DNA of 64,000 nucleotides from UTCHB3 sp964531325 (GCA_964531325.1 CAZHCW010000011.1:62001-126000); one strand, 5' to 3'; numbered from the stretch's first letter, positions 16,270 to 29,100 are shown. Numbers and translations: made by a program. Notes: generated from the sequence alone by a model not told the origin.

Positions 16270-17685
16270 ATGTTAAAAACACAATTATTGGTTATCGGTG
16301 CCGGTCCCGGTGGATATGCTGCAGCTTTTGCCGCCGCAGATATGGGCATGGAAGTAACTTTGGTGGATTTGGATAAAAATCCGGGCGGAGTATGTCTTTT
16401 TAGGGGATGTATCCCTTCAAAAGCACTGCTTCATGTTGCCAAACTGATTAATGAAACAAAAGAGGCGAAGCACTGGGGTGTCGATTTTGGTGAACCGAAA
16501 ATCAACCTCGACCAGCTTCGTGAATTCAAAAACAAAGTTGTCGGCAAAATGACAGGAGGACTCGGTCAGCTCGCCAAACAGCGCAAGATCAATTTCGTTC
16601 AGGGAAGGGCTACATTTACTTCTTCCCGTTCGGTTAAAGTTGATCTTAACGACGGCGGCAAGGATGAGATTCACTTTGAGAAAGCGATTATTGCGATTGG
16701 TTCTGAAATCATAACAATTCCTGCTTTCAACATAAAGAGCGACAGATTGTTGAATTCCACTTCCGCACTCGATCTTCCTGCAATTCCTGAAAAGATGCTG
16801 GTAATTGGTGGCGGATACATCGGTCTTGAGCTTGGGTCTGTTTATGCAGCTCTCGGGACAAAAGTTTCTGTCGTGGAAATGACAAACGGACTTCTGCCGG
16901 GTGCTGATCGTGACATGGTGAACTTCCTCTCCCAGATGCTGAAGAAAAAATTCGAAGCGATTATGCTCGAATCCCGTGTGATGAAACTTGAACCTGTTGA
17001 AAACGGAATTAATGTTACGATTCAGGATAAAACAGGAGCCGACAGGGTAGAATTCTACGATTATGTTCTTGCATCGATCGGAAGAAGACCAAACACTGCG
17101 GGACTTGGACTTGAAAACACAAAAGTTGAATTGACACCAAAAGGTCATATCAAAGTTGACAAAACACTTAAAACCTCTGATCAATACATTTATGCCATTG
17201 GCGACATAGCCGGTGATCCAATGCTCGCTCACAAAGCTTCACATGAGGCCAGAGTGGCAGTAGAGGCTATCGCAGGTCACCGTGTGGCATTCGAACCGGC
17301 GGCAATTCCTGCCGTGGTTTTCACTGATCCCGAAATTGCATGGGCAGGTGTTACAGAAACAGAAGCCCGTGAAAAAGGGATTAAACATGAAGTTGCAAAA
17401 TTCCCCTGGGCGGCATCAGGTAGAGCAACCACTTTGGACAGATTTGATGGCGTAACCAAATTGATTATTGATCCCGACACTGAAAGAATTCTCGGAGTTG
17501 GAATTTGTGGTCCCGGTGCAGGAGAACTCATCGCCGAAGGCACCCTTGCCATCGAGATGGGAGCAGTAGCATCCGACCTTAAATTAACAATTCATCCCCA
17601 CCCCACACTTTCCGAAACTGTTATGGAAGCCGCCGAAGTTTTCTTTGGCGAAAGCGTCCACCTCTACAGACCAAAGAAGAAGTAG
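16270..17685 (+). CDS. lpd: Dihydrolipoamide dehydrogenase (E3)
   Basis: 471 residues from the ATG at 16270. An upstream TTG inside aceF at 16249 is in frame, but the ATG has AGGGTAGGG ahead of it and begins the FAD-binding motif at once (LLVIGAGPGGYAAAFAA). The redox disulfide is Cys42/Cys47 in GGVCLFRGCIPSKAL. The NAD-binding motif is VIGGGYIGLELGSVYAALG, and the C-terminal catalytic dyad is in HPHPTLSETVMEAAE. The enzyme reoxidises dihydrolipoamide of E2 with NAD+ and is a homodimer. It lies 10 bp downstream of aceF and completes the PDH operon. The same E3 may serve other 2-oxoacid dehydrogenases. Confidence 0.97.
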   Translation: MLKTQLLVIGAGPGGYAAAFAAADMGMEVTLVDLDKNPGGVCLFRGCIPSKALLHVAKLINETKEAKHWGVDFGEPKINLDQLREFKNKVVGKMTGGLGQLAKQRKINFVQGRATFTSSRSVKVDLNDGGKDEIHFEKAIIAIGSEIITIPAFNIKSDRLLNSTSALDLPAIPEKMLVIGGGYIGLELGSVYAALGTKVSVVEMTNGLLPGADRDMVNFLSQMLKKKFEAIMLESRVMKLEPVENGINVTIQDKTGADRVEFYDYVLASIGRRPNTAGLGLENTKVELTPKGHIKVDKTLKTSDQYIYAIGDIAGDPMLAHKASHEARVAVEAIAGHRVAFEPAAIPAVVFTDPEIAWAGVTETEAREKGIKHEVAKFPWAASGRATTLDRFDGVTKLIIDPDTERILGVGICGPGAGELIAEGTLAIEMGAVASDLKLTIHPHPTLSETVMEAAEVFFGESVHLYRPKKK

Positions 17686-17701
17686 GGAGATTTTAAGAGC
17701 T

Positions 17702-17753
17702 CCGGTACTTCAGAACTTCAGAACCTCAGAGGTTCTGTCAACTGAAGTTCCGG
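17702..17753. repeat. Nested hairpin built of octamer-like units after lpd
   Basis: The inner palindrome CAGAACCTC-A-GAGGTTCTG (17719-17737) is perfect. The outer arms CCGGTACTTCAG (17702-17713) and CTGAAGTTCCGG (17742-17753) pair with one mismatch. The arms are the same AGAACTTC-type words seen upstream of aceE. There is no T run, so it may act as a transcript-end structure rather than an intrinsic terminator. Confidence 0.75.
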
Positions 17754-17792
17754 GGTTCATAACCTCGCAAATTATTGAGATTTAAATCGTGG

Positions 17793-17830
17793 GGTGAGGA
17801 GAGGTAATCGTCCCGAATGCCGTCTGCAGA
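17793..17830 (+). repeat. REP-like element 1 (left, direct)
   Basis: Contains GTGAGGAGAGGTAATCG followed by TCCCGAATGCCG and TCTGCAGA. The element recurs with one change (GAATGCC for GATTGCC) at 17881-17920 and inverted at 18467-18506, on both sides of the RAYT gene. Confidence 0.88.
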
Positions 17831-17880
17831 GTGAAATTGAGAATCAAGGTGCCCGAATTGTAGACATATTTTACGATAGA

Positions 17881-17920
17881 GTGAGGAGAGGTAATCGTCC
17901 CGATTGCCGTCTGCAGAATC
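17881..17920 (+). repeat. REP-like element 2 (left, direct)
   Basis: Nearly identical to element 1. In the reverse strand GGCAATC-GGGAC-GATTACC forms an imperfect hairpin with one mismatch, the usual design of REP sequences recognised by RAYTs. Confidence 0.9.
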
Positions 17921-17968
17921 TCATGCTTCAATCAAAAAATTGTACAAAATTAACTTGACCAATATAAA

Positions 17969-18439
17969 ATGAAATCCAACCTTAAATCAGTTGAAGATTT
18001 AATTGTCACCAAGCGAAGACTACCACACTACCAATCAACACTTTCTTATTATTTTATAACATCTCATTTTGCGAGGGGTGTTGATCTTTCTTCACAGGAA
18101 AGGGATATCGTTTTTGACGCCATAAAATTCCTGGATGGTAAAAAGTACGATCTTATCTCCGCAGTAGTCATGCCTGATCACTTTCATTTATTACTGCGAC
18201 CGCTTCTAAAGGATGATTCCTCGGAGTACTTTTTGGCTGAAATAAATCATAGTTTGAAGAGTTACACTTCCCATCAATGTAAAAGAAAACTTTGGCAACA
18301 TGAGTCGTTTGACAGAACTGTCAGGGGAGATGACGATTTTGTGACTTTTGCGAGTTATATTCAAAACAACCATGTCAAGAAAGGGTTGATCAATGAAAAT
18401 GAAGTATACAAGTGGTATTATGTTTTTTTACGAGATTGA
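17969..18439 (+). CDS. REP-associated tyrosine transposase (RAYT), IS200/Y1 family
   Basis: 156 residues, a single-domain Y1 HUH nuclease. The HUH metal site is HFH (His71, His73) in VVMPDHFHLLLRP, and the likely catalytic Tyr130 lies in FASYIQNNHVKKGL, the family-typical helix. The gene is flanked by REP-like elements: two in direct orientation on the left and one inverted on the right, which is the defining setting of RAYTs as opposed to self-mobilising IS200. RAYTs cut and join REP hairpins as single strands. No IS terminal inverted repeats or target duplication are visible. The frame is intact, so the copy may be active. It sits between the PDH operon and aconitase. Confidence 0.9.
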   Translation: MKSNLKSVEDLIVTKRRLPHYQSTLSYYFITSHFARGVDLSSQERDIVFDAIKFLDGKKYDLISAVVMPDHFHLLLRPLLKDDSSEYFLAEINHSLKSYTSHQCKRKLWQHESFDRTVRGDDDFVTFASYIQNNHVKKGLINENEVYKWYYVFLRD

Positions 18440-18466
18440 TTATTTGATATAGTCACTGAAGTTCGA

Positions 18467-18506
18467 GATTCTGCAGACGGCAATCGGGACGATTACCCGT
18501 CCTCAC
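18467..18506 (-). repeat. REP-like element 3 (right, inverted)
   Basis: Reads GATTCTGCAGACGGCAATC then GGGACGATTACCCGTCCTCAC, the reverse complement of element 2 except for the last few bases (CCCG for CCTC). With the left elements it brackets the RAYT gene symmetrically. Confidence 0.88.
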
Positions 18507-18532
18507 CCGACGAGTTCATTTTCTATAACTCA

Positions 18533-18580
18533 ATCTACTCAAGTACTTAAGTACTCATGTACTCAAGTACTCAACTACTC
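18533..18580. repeat. Octamer tandem repeat (AAGTACTC type) before aconitase
   Basis: Six 8-bp units: ATCTACTC, AAGTACTT, AAGTACTC, ATGTACTC, AAGTACTC, AACTACTC. The tract ends 66 bp before the chosen aconitase start, so it lies in or near the promoter region. AAGTACTT is itself a palindrome. Confidence 0.9.
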
Positions 18581-18646
18581 GATTCCCTCACCCGTTTTAA
18601 TTATATTTACAAATTGATTTATTTTAATTTTTTAATGAGGAATTCG

Positions 18647-20905
<2,259 letters not shown>

Positions 20906-20933
20906 TTAAAATGATATTTGGCGAACGGGGGAT

Positions 20934-21007
20934 GGAGTGTGGTTTTCTGTTTGTGAAGGATGGTATGTATCATGCTATCCCTCACATTTCACAGAAGACA
21001 TTTCTCC
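20934..21007. repeat. Long imperfect inverted repeat after aconitase
   Basis: The left arm runs from GGAGTGTGG through TTTCTGTTTGTGAAGGATGG, and the right arm ends in TTTCACAGAAG and TTCTCC. Most bases of the two arms pair around a TATGTATCATG centre, with bulges. No T run follows. It could be a transcript-end structure or a degenerate mobile repeat. Confidence 0.6.
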
Positions 21008-21062
21008 ATTCTCCTGACCCAAATTGCCTGATTTGTTTTATGTATCTACCTGCTTCTAAAAT

Positions 21063-23144
21063 ATGAATTTCCTTTCTCCGGGTCTGTTGTTTGGGCTGTT
21101 GGCGGCTTCAATTCCGATATTGATACATCTGCTCAATTTACGGAAACTCAAAAAGATTGATTTCTCCACACTTCATTTCCTCAAACTTATTGAAAAGCAA
21201 AAGGTAAGACGGGTAAAGCTTATTCAATGGTTATTGATGGCTTTACGCGTGATGATAGTTGCGATGCTTGTGTTGGGATTTTCCCGCCCTGTTGTTCAGG
21301 ATGTTCGTATTCCCGGGTTTACTTCTGCCTCAAAAACTACAGCAGTGATTGTAGTGGATGACAGTTTTAGTATGGAAGTGGTTGATGGACGGGGTTCCTG
21401 GTTCAATCAAATGAAAAACGGTGTAAATTTGATCCTTTCAGGGCTAAAGGAAGGTGACGATGTCTCAGTTGTTTTCACTTCCGGAAGTTACTCTGAACTT
21501 GCTTCCCCCTCCTCGGATTTTTTAAACCTGAAAAAATTAATCTCTCAAATTGAACCCGGTTTTCAAACCGGAATGCTTAACAGTGCCATATTAAAAGCTG
21601 CATCCATTATCGGTGAGTCAGACAATTTGAACAAAGAACTTTATATATTTTCTGATTTTCAAAAAAGTACCCTCGGGAATGAACGGGAGTTCACTGATGT
21701 ATCGGCACTTTTAGACTCGAGAGTAAAGACCCGTCTTTTTTATTTTAATTCCAAAGAAGTTGTAAATTCTGCTGTTACAGCCGTAAAAGTAAATAATCAG
21801 ATTTTTGAACCGGGGAAAGATATCTCAGTTACCGCCACAATCAGGAATTATTCAGAAGATGACATCAACAATGGCCTGGTTTCTCTATTTGTGAATGGAG
21901 AGAGAGGAGCCCAAAAAAGTTATAACCTCGCTTCCGGGAAGATAACAGATGTTACCCTTTCAGCAAGAGTTGATAAACCGGGATTTTCTGAGATCAGAGT
22001 TGAAATTGATGAAGATGATCTTAAAGCTGATAATTCAAGGTTTGCTTCCATTTATCTACCGTATGAATTTAAAGTGGTATTATTAGGGAAAGCATCAGAT
22101 TTAAAATTTATTAACGCAGCAATTGAAGCCGGCTCATTTGCAGGAAATATGCAGATAATCAGAAAAGAGATTTCGCAAACCGGCTCCCTCGACTTTGGTG
22201 ATGTAAACATGGTGATTGCTGCAGGTTCAGGGATTGGCGGAGATTTAAGTAAGTTAAAAGAGTATGTAAAACAGGGTGGGGGCATTATGCTTTTCCCCGG
22301 AGAGAATACCACACTTGCCGAATATTCATCCCTTCTTTCAGCTTTTGGTGTGGTTGCTCCACAGGAGATGAAAAAGGACGCAAAGGCATTACCGGGGAAA
22401 TTTACTTCGATAAGATTTGAACACCCGTTGCTCAGAGAGATATTCCAAACGCAATACGGCAATTCGGTTGAGTCCCCGGAACTTTTTACATATTTCAGGA
22501 TTCCTTCCGGGAGTGGAACAGACATCATCTCACTCTCCGATGGTGGATCATTTTTGAAAGAGACAAGATTTGGAAAAGGAAAGGTGATTACATCTGCGGT
22601 TGCTGCAGTAATTCCTGCCGGAAACTTCCCCGTGATACCAGTTTTTGCCCCACTTATTTACAGATCTCTCTTTTATCTTGCATCTCAGGAGCCTGCAGGA
22701 GAAGAATCACTTACAGGAGAACAAATTTTTATCCCCGGTAAAAAAACAGGTGGTGGAAGTATCGAGCTGGTGGCACCCGGAGAGGCCGGATATGTGCTTC
22801 AAACATCCCCCAACAATGGAGGTGTTCTCTTCGATAAAACTGTGAGACCGGGCGTTTATAAATTTACGAGGGATGGGAAAGAGATCGACTTTGTACCCGT
22901 AAACCTTGATACAGTTGAGTCAAATTCAACACAATTAAATTCAAGAGAAATTGAAAACTATTTTCAAACAATCAAAATAAAAAACGAACCGGAGTTCTTT
23001 GATCCCGCCGAAAATTTTATACAAAAAATTTATGAATCAAGAGTGGGGTCGGAATTATGGAAGTTGTTTATTATTATTGCAATTGGTTTAATTGCAGTGG
23101 AAATGTTTGTGACAAGGGTGAAGAAGAATGATGTTGCAAAATAA
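21063..23144 (+). CDS. BatA/VWA-domain membrane protein
   Basis: 693 residues. The N-terminal BatA domain (about 1-77) has two hydrophobic segments around PGLLFGLLAASIPILIHLLNL and LIQWLLMALRVMIVAMLVLGF, with the family motif KKIDFSTLHFLKLI between them. A von Willebrand A-like domain follows (about 90-260) with the metal site DDSFSM in VVDDSFSMEVV. The middle part holds a CARDB-like segment, and a glutamine-amidotransferase-like region (VKQGGGIMLFPGEN) comes next. A last transmembrane helix lies near 665-685. This layout is typical of Bacteroidota aerotolerance-related (Bat) and DUF4159-like proteins of unsettled function. The gene stands alone. Confidence 0.82.
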   Translation: MNFLSPGLLFGLLAASIPILIHLLNLRKLKKIDFSTLHFLKLIEKQKVRRVKLIQWLLMALRVMIVAMLVLGFSRPVVQDVRIPGFTSASKTTAVIVVDDSFSMEVVDGRGSWFNQMKNGVNLILSGLKEGDDVSVVFTSGSYSELASPSSDFLNLKKLISQIEPGFQTGMLNSAILKAASIIGESDNLNKELYIFSDFQKSTLGNEREFTDVSALLDSRVKTRLFYFNSKEVVNSAVTAVKVNNQIFEPGKDISVTATIRNYSEDDINNGLVSLFVNGERGAQKSYNLASGKITDVTLSARVDKPGFSEIRVEIDEDDLKADNSRFASIYLPYEFKVVLLGKASDLKFINAAIEAGSFAGNMQIIRKEISQTGSLDFGDVNMVIAAGSGIGGDLSKLKEYVKQGGGIMLFPGENTTLAEYSSLLSAFGVVAPQEMKKDAKALPGKFTSIRFEHPLLREIFQTQYGNSVESPELFTYFRIPSGSGTDIISLSDGGSFLKETRFGKGKVITSAVAAVIPAGNFPVIPVFAPLIYRSLFYLASQEPAGEESLTGEQIFIPGKKTGGGSIELVAPGEAGYVLQTSPNNGGVLFDKTVRPGVYKFTRDGKEIDFVPVNLDTVESNSTQLNSREIENYFQTIKIKNEPEFFDPAENFIQKIYESRVGSELWKLFIIIAIGLIAVEMFVTRVKKNDVAK

Positions 23145-23329
23145 CGATAGACCAGGCATGTTTACTCCATGTCTAATATTTGTCTAATATATAGTTGGAC
23201 AATCATTAAAATATGATGTAAACCTGTGAAAATATGTTTTGATTTTTTGCTAAAAATGGGATATTTTTATGATGCGAAATTTTAGGTAATGATTTATTAA
23301 CAAACGAAGAGAGATAATCGGAGGCCTTA

Positions 23330-26107
23330 ATGAGGATAAAACTGTTACTGTGTGCCTTATTTGTTTCCTTTATGCTTCTGTCCCCACAGGTTTTAGGCCA
23401 GGCCGGTAAAATTTCCGGGCGGGTTTTAGACTCACAGACAAAGGAGCCACTCCCATTTGCGAATGTGGTTATAATGGGTACCAATCTTGGTGCTGCCACA
23501 AATTTGGATGGCGAATATATTATTATAAATGTTCCTCCGGGAACATACAAAATCCGTGCTTCGATGACCGGATACAACAATTATACTGTAGAAAATATCA
23601 CAGTGGCTACGGGTCTAACCACCTCTCTCGATTTTGCGATTGTCCCTGCTTCGTTTCAGACTGAAGAGGTTGTCGTAATTGCTGAAAAGCCTCTTATTAA
23701 TAAAGATATTACTGCATCAACTTCTGTTATCGGAGATGAACTGATCTCTGAACTTCCGGTCACCGACATTTCTGATGTACTTCAGTTACAGGCAGGTATT
23801 GTTGTTGGTGGTGGTGGTGAACTTCACATGCGTGGAGGCAGGGGTGGTCAGGTTGTATATCAGGTTGACGGTGTTCCGGTTACCGATGCTTACGATAACA
23901 GTAATGTAGTTGATGTTGGAACAAATTCAGTAAAAGAGCTTCAGGTTATCTCCGGTGCTTTTAATGCTGAATATGGTCAGGCAATGTCGGGTATCGTTAA
24001 CATCGTTACAAAAGATGGTAACAACGATTATACAGGATCACTTTCGTTTTATGGTGGCGATTATCTCTCCACAAACAAAGATGTTTTTTGGAATATCGAA
24101 AAAATTAACCCGATTGCTGTCCGTAATATTGATGGTAGCATTAGTGGAGCGATAGTCAGAGATAAACTCTTTTTCTTTGCAAATGGAAGATACTATTATA
24201 ATGAAGGATACTTTTACGGGAAAAGAACTTTCTTAACATCCGATATTTCAAGAGAGAACAGTGCAAACGCCAACTACAATCTTGTAGATGGTACTGACTC
24301 TTTGTTAACCCCGCTTGCAGGTCCGCGTGGTGACGGAGCGATGGTTCCGACCAATGAAAATACCCGTTATTTTGCACAAGGCAAGTTGACATATAGAATG
24401 TTTAGTGCGTTTACGGTAAGGTATAGTTATCTGTTTGACAAGCAGGACTATTTTGACGGTGCTCCAAGGTTGACACCTGACAATAAGTTGCAAAGATTCA
24501 GACAAGGTATCAGCAATACTCTTAGTATTAACCATGCACTTTCAAACTCCTCGTTTTATACATTAAACCTCTCCTATTTCTTCAAAGATTACAGACACTA
24601 TTTATACGAAGACATTTACACAGGAAATGCTGCCAGGCCAACTCTTTATGTTGACAACAGGCTGAAGCAAAATCCTCCATACAGCTTCGATATCGGTGGA
24701 ACTGATAATAACAGATTTGTAAGAAACACAGGAACATACTCAGTAAAATTGGACTGGGAGACTCAGTTTAATCAGCAGATCAGTGTTAAGTTTGGTGCTG
24801 ATATAAAACAACACCGCATTTACTTCGAGAACATTAATCTCGTTCCGATGACTGTAAACGGTGTTGATGTTAAACCTTACAATGTAATTACTCCACCTGA
24901 GTCTTCAACCGACCACGATACATATACAAGAAAACCTCAAGAATTTTCAGGTTATGTTCAATCGAAGTTTGAAGCTTTTAACCTCATATTCAATGCAGGT
25001 TTCAGAGTTGATGTTTTTAACCCTGATGGTAGAATTCTTTCAGACCCTACAGATCCTGATATAAGGAAACCTGTTAAGCCGGCAAACAGAGCAAAAACAT
25101 ACGAAGAAAGATTAACCTACTGGTATAAAGATGCTTCGTGGAAAACTCAGATAAGCCCAAGGCTTGGAATTGCATTCCCTATTACCGCAAGAGGAGTCAT
25201 CCACTTCTCATACGGTCATTTCTTCCAGCTTCCAAGTTATGAATTGCTCTACAGCAATCCTGATTTTGAAGTTCTTGATGGATCCGGTAATGTGGCTCTT
25301 TTTGGAAATGCCGACTTGCAACCACAGAAGACTGTTAAAGGAGAGATTGGTCTCCAGCAACAATTGTCTGATGATATGGCAATCGACATAACAATGTTTT
25401 TTGAAGATTTTAGAGATCTTACCGGTACACAAACCGATCAGATTTCGATCTTTGGAACACAGTCAACCTATAGTCAGTATGCCAACTCCGATTTTGGATT
25501 CTCAAAAGGATTCATAATTAAATTTGAAAAGAGATTTGGTGGCGGACTTTCCGTTAATATGGATTATACATTCTCAGTAACCAAAGGTAACTCATCAAAT
25601 CCTGCGGATGCAAGAAATGCGATCCTTGGTGGTGCAGCTCCTGAAACTTACATTGCTCCACTCGATTGGGATCAATCACATACCTTCAACCTCGCTGTAA
25701 GTTATTCAGTGCCGAGTGATTTTGGTATTTCGTTGATAGCCAACTATTTCACAGGTCAGCCTTACACTCCTGCTGTTAATAAAAACACCAGAGTAACACA
25801 AAATGCTTTCCCAAGAAACAGTGATTACAAGAACGACATCTTTAATGTTGATCTTAGAGCATACAAAGAATTCGAGATCTTCGATCAGAAGATTACCGCA
25901 TTCTTGAGAGTATTTAACCTGTTGGATCTTGATAATCCCCGCGGATTATACTCCGATACAGGCGATCCATACTTTACATTCGGGCTGCTTGAAGCCAGAA
26001 AAGTTAACCCCAGATTGTATTATAATACACTGGAAGAACTGTACTTAAATCCGGGCTTCTTCTCCGAACCAAGAAGAGTTGAACTCGGTTTATCGTATAA
26101 CTTTTAA
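23330..26107 (+). CDS. TonB-dependent receptor with carboxypeptidase-regulatory-like N-terminus
   Basis: 925 residues. A signal peptide (about 1-23) is followed by a carboxypeptidase-D-regulatory-like domain (about 25-105; KISGRVLDSQTKEPLPFANV), then the plug (about 125-225; ISDVLQLQAGIVVGG, YQVDGVPVTDAY, SGIVNIVTKDG) and a beta barrel ending in GLSYNF with the C-terminal aromatic expected for outer-membrane insertion. It would import or handle a ligand across the outer membrane with TonB energy; the substrate is unknown. The start follows a GGAGG ribosome-binding site. Its stop overlaps the earliest possible start of the next gene (TAATG), so the downstream exported protein is probably its partner. 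Confidence 0.92.
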   Translation: MRIKLLLCALFVSFMLLSPQVLGQAGKISGRVLDSQTKEPLPFANVVIMGTNLGAATNLDGEYIIINVPPGTYKIRASMTGYNNYTVENITVATGLTTSLDFAIVPASFQTEEVVVIAEKPLINKDITASTSVIGDELISELPVTDISDVLQLQAGIVVGGGGELHMRGGRGGQVVYQVDGVPVTDAYDNSNVVDVGTNSVKELQVISGAFNAEYGQAMSGIVNIVTKDGNNDYTGSLSFYGGDYLSTNKDVFWNIEKINPIAVRNIDGSISGAIVRDKLFFFANGRYYYNEGYFYGKRTFLTSDISRENSANANYNLVDGTDSLLTPLAGPRGDGAMVPTNENTRYFAQGKLTYRMFSAFTVRYSYLFDKQDYFDGAPRLTPDNKLQRFRQGISNTLSINHALSNSSFYTLNLSYFFKDYRHYLYEDIYTGNAARPTLYVDNRLKQNPPYSFDIGGTDNNRFVRNTGTYSVKLDWETQFNQQISVKFGADIKQHRIYFENINLVPMTVNGVDVKPYNVITPPESSTDHDTYTRKPQEFSGYVQSKFEAFNLIFNAGFRVDVFNPDGRILSDPTDPDIRKPVKPANRAKTYEERLTYWYKDASWKTQISPRLGIAFPITARGVIHFSYGHFFQLPSYELLYSNPDFEVLDGSGNVALFGNADLQPQKTVKGEIGLQQQLSDDMAIDITMFFEDFRDLTGTQTDQISIFGTQSTYSQYANSDFGFSKGFIIKFEKRFGGGLSVNMDYTFSVTKGNSSNPADARNAILGGAAPETYIAPLDWDQSHTFNLAVSYSVPSDFGISLIANYFTGQPYTPAVNKNTRVTQNAFPRNSDYKNDIFNVDLRAYKEFEIFDQKITAFLRVFNLLDLDNPRGLYSDTGDPYFTFGLLEARKVNPRLYYNTLEELYLNPGFFSEPRRVELGLSYNF

Positions 26108-26121
26108 TGCAGGTTGAGTCT

Positions 26122-29100
26122 ATGAATAAATTTATGATATATATCTCGTTATTGCTTCTTATCGTTTTTGCCAACGAAGCATTAGCTCAACGCGGCGACC
26201 CGAACCTGAGAAGGATCGGATATCATACGGGAAACCGTATAGGTATCTCTTTCTACAATGACGGGCAGATCTCCGGATTCAACACGGGTGTTGATATCAG
26301 AGGTGAGTGGCCGCTTGGATCCGGCGAAAACTATATTGGAGATTGTATCCCCCTTATTGGTGTTGAATTCACCAACATACTCGGGGAAATTAAACATTCG
26401 GTTTGTATCTCAAGAGGTCCAAGAAATAACCAACTATATGAGAGACACCCACTTTACAACTACTTTTGGGGTTGGAACCCGCTGCCGGGATATTTAAACC
26501 CTGCTTCAGAATCAGTTGCAATGTCACATTTACCTGATTCATGGCCCATTGGTGGATGGAAAGATCAGCCAACATGGGTTGATCCAAACACAGGGAAAAC
26601 CCAGTGGAATGGCTATTTTGGTCGTGGAATTATCCAGGCTGACCAGGAAAGTTATTATTGGGCTGATGACAATCAGGATGACGAATTTAACGGTAACTTT
26701 TTACCTGATTCAAGAGACACTTCCAGAAAAGGAATGGGTCTTACGATGGGGGTTAGAGGCTTCCAATGGTCAAGTTTTCTTGCTGCCAACAGTATCTTCT
26801 GGCTTTATGACATAAAGAACGAAGGCACAACCATCTTTAGAAAAGCTGATTTTGGTACCGTGGTGGGTACTCTCGCCGGTGGTGATGGTGACAGTCAGGA
26901 TGATCTTGGATCATTTGATGTTAATAATTCGATCACCTATTCATGGGATAGTGATGGTTCGGGTAATAAAGGTCAAAAGGTTGGTTATGTAGGATATGCA
27001 TTCCTTGAATCACCGGGTAACCCTTATGATGGCATTGATAACGATGACGACAGTGGTGATCCTAATGCTCCGAGATTCGTTCAGACCTCTTTTGATTCCG
27101 TGACCTATCTTCCCGGTTCAGTGATGGTTTTAATTGATGCAAACACTTATGCAAGAACTCAATATACGGTTCAAGCCGGTGACAACACTGTAACAAGTCT
27201 GGGAAAAACCACTACCTTTACACCGGGAGTTACTTATTTCCGTGAAGGACACATCAAAGAGATCATCAATGGTGTGGCTACTCCTGATTCATCATCAAAC
27301 GATGGTGTTGATAATGATTTCGACGGTCTTATCGATGAAAACCAGGCGATCCATTTTGAGACAAGAAAACTTAAAAATCTTCCCGGTCTTAAACATAAAG
27401 ACTTTAGGACAGGTCTCGCGGTTAATGCACCACTTATCGACGAAAAAAGAGATAATGATGCCGGTGTGATGACTTCTTCTTTTATAAAGATGAGTGATGG
27501 AACTGTCGTTTTGATGAGTCACTGGTCTGGTGATGAAAATGCCAACTGGGTTGCAACCGACATAGCAACCGGTGACATCAGAGATGATGTTGGTGGTGAT
27601 GGTGTTGGTCCTTTTGATGAAGGTTATATTGGTCCCGACGCTGATGGAACTGAAGGAAACGGAAGGCCTGATCAGGGAGAACCAAACTTCGGAAAAGTTG
27701 ATCCTGATGAATCAGATCAGATTGGTCTGACATCATTTAACTTTTTTGAACAGGCATCTTCACCTGACATGACTCAGGATGAGATTCTTTGGAACAGAAT
27801 GTATCCCGGAAGATTTGATGTAATTCCACCCAATCCACAGGATGGTGATTTTATATATGCTTCGGGTTATTTCCCGTTGGCTCCAAATATTACAGAGAGA
27901 TTTTCAGTTTCGCTTCTATTTGGACAGGATTATGCAGATGTGGTTCGTCAGAAAAATGTTGTTCAGCAGATTTACAATGCCGGCTACAAATTCCCGCAGC
28001 CACCAAGAAAACCAAAGATTAACATCACACAGGATGACGGTAAGGTTATACTTTACTGGGATCCAAGACCTGTCGAAAACTCGATCGATTTTATGTCTAA
28101 ATTGAAAGATTTTGAAGGTTATAAAATTTATCGTGCAACTGATGCAGGATTTATCGATGCAAGAACCATCACCAATGCCTATGGCGTTTTGTTTTTCAAT
28201 AAACCGTTGAGACAATTCGACATCAAGGGAAATGGTGTTAAAGGATTCTTTTATCCACAACCTGATCTTCTTGAACAACTTGGTGGTATCACCTATTATC
28301 TTGGTGATGATACAACAGGATTAACTAACAGATTCATCGATTCTTCTGCAGTAAAAGGTCAGACCTATTATTATGCTGTTGCAGCTTATGATAAAGGTGA
28401 TGCTTCTAAGAATATCTTCCCGAGTGAAAACTCGACCTTTATTTTCCGCTCTAACACTGGTGAGATTATATCCGATGACAACACCGGATATATTACTCCC
28501 GGTGCAAGACCAATCGGTTATGTTGATGCAAGTCTTGAATCACTTACAGCCGAAACCACTCCGAGAGGAACCGGAAAAGTAATGGTTGAAGTTATTGATC
28601 AATCAGCTATTAATCCTAAAAACACTTATCGTGTTGTTTTTGCTGATACTTCACTCCAGAGATACACTGAATCATGGTCACTTGTAAATATAACAACAGG
28701 TGATACTGTTGTTAAAAAAGCAACTATATTTGGTGGGTCCACTCCTGTTGTGGATGGATTCAGGCTTCAGATTGCAAATGATGAAATTATCAAACTTGAT
28801 ACAAACAAAACTGGCTGGTACATCAACGCTCAGGATACAATGCCTGTTGCTGGTGCTTTAGGTTCGGCAGAGTATCCGGAATTCACATTCGAGACTTTAT
28901 TTATCGTGCTTAGTAATACTACTAACAAGGGGATTGTCTGGGCTGATGACTATTATCTCGAATTCAGTCCTGACAGTTCTTATGGTCGATCAGTTGCAGA
29001 TACCCTTAGACCTCCAACACCTTCTAATAGAATACCGGCGAGAAATGCTAATTTCAAGGTAAAAAGAGTGGTTGATGGGTCAGAAGTACCATTCGTCTAT

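Noticed and set aside
16417..17232. 271-codon minus-strand open frame inside lpd
   Set aside because: Antisense shadow of a clear dihydrolipoamide dehydrogenase; its own translation shows no family features.
17969..18439. Autonomous IS200 insertion sequence
   Set aside because: Flanking REP elements, not IS200-type ends, surround the gene, and the length and motif set fit RAYT better.
18557..18646. Longer N-terminus of aconitase
   Set aside because: The extension is read from the octamer tract and an AT-rich leader; the ATG at 18647 has a ribosome-binding site and matches the family start.
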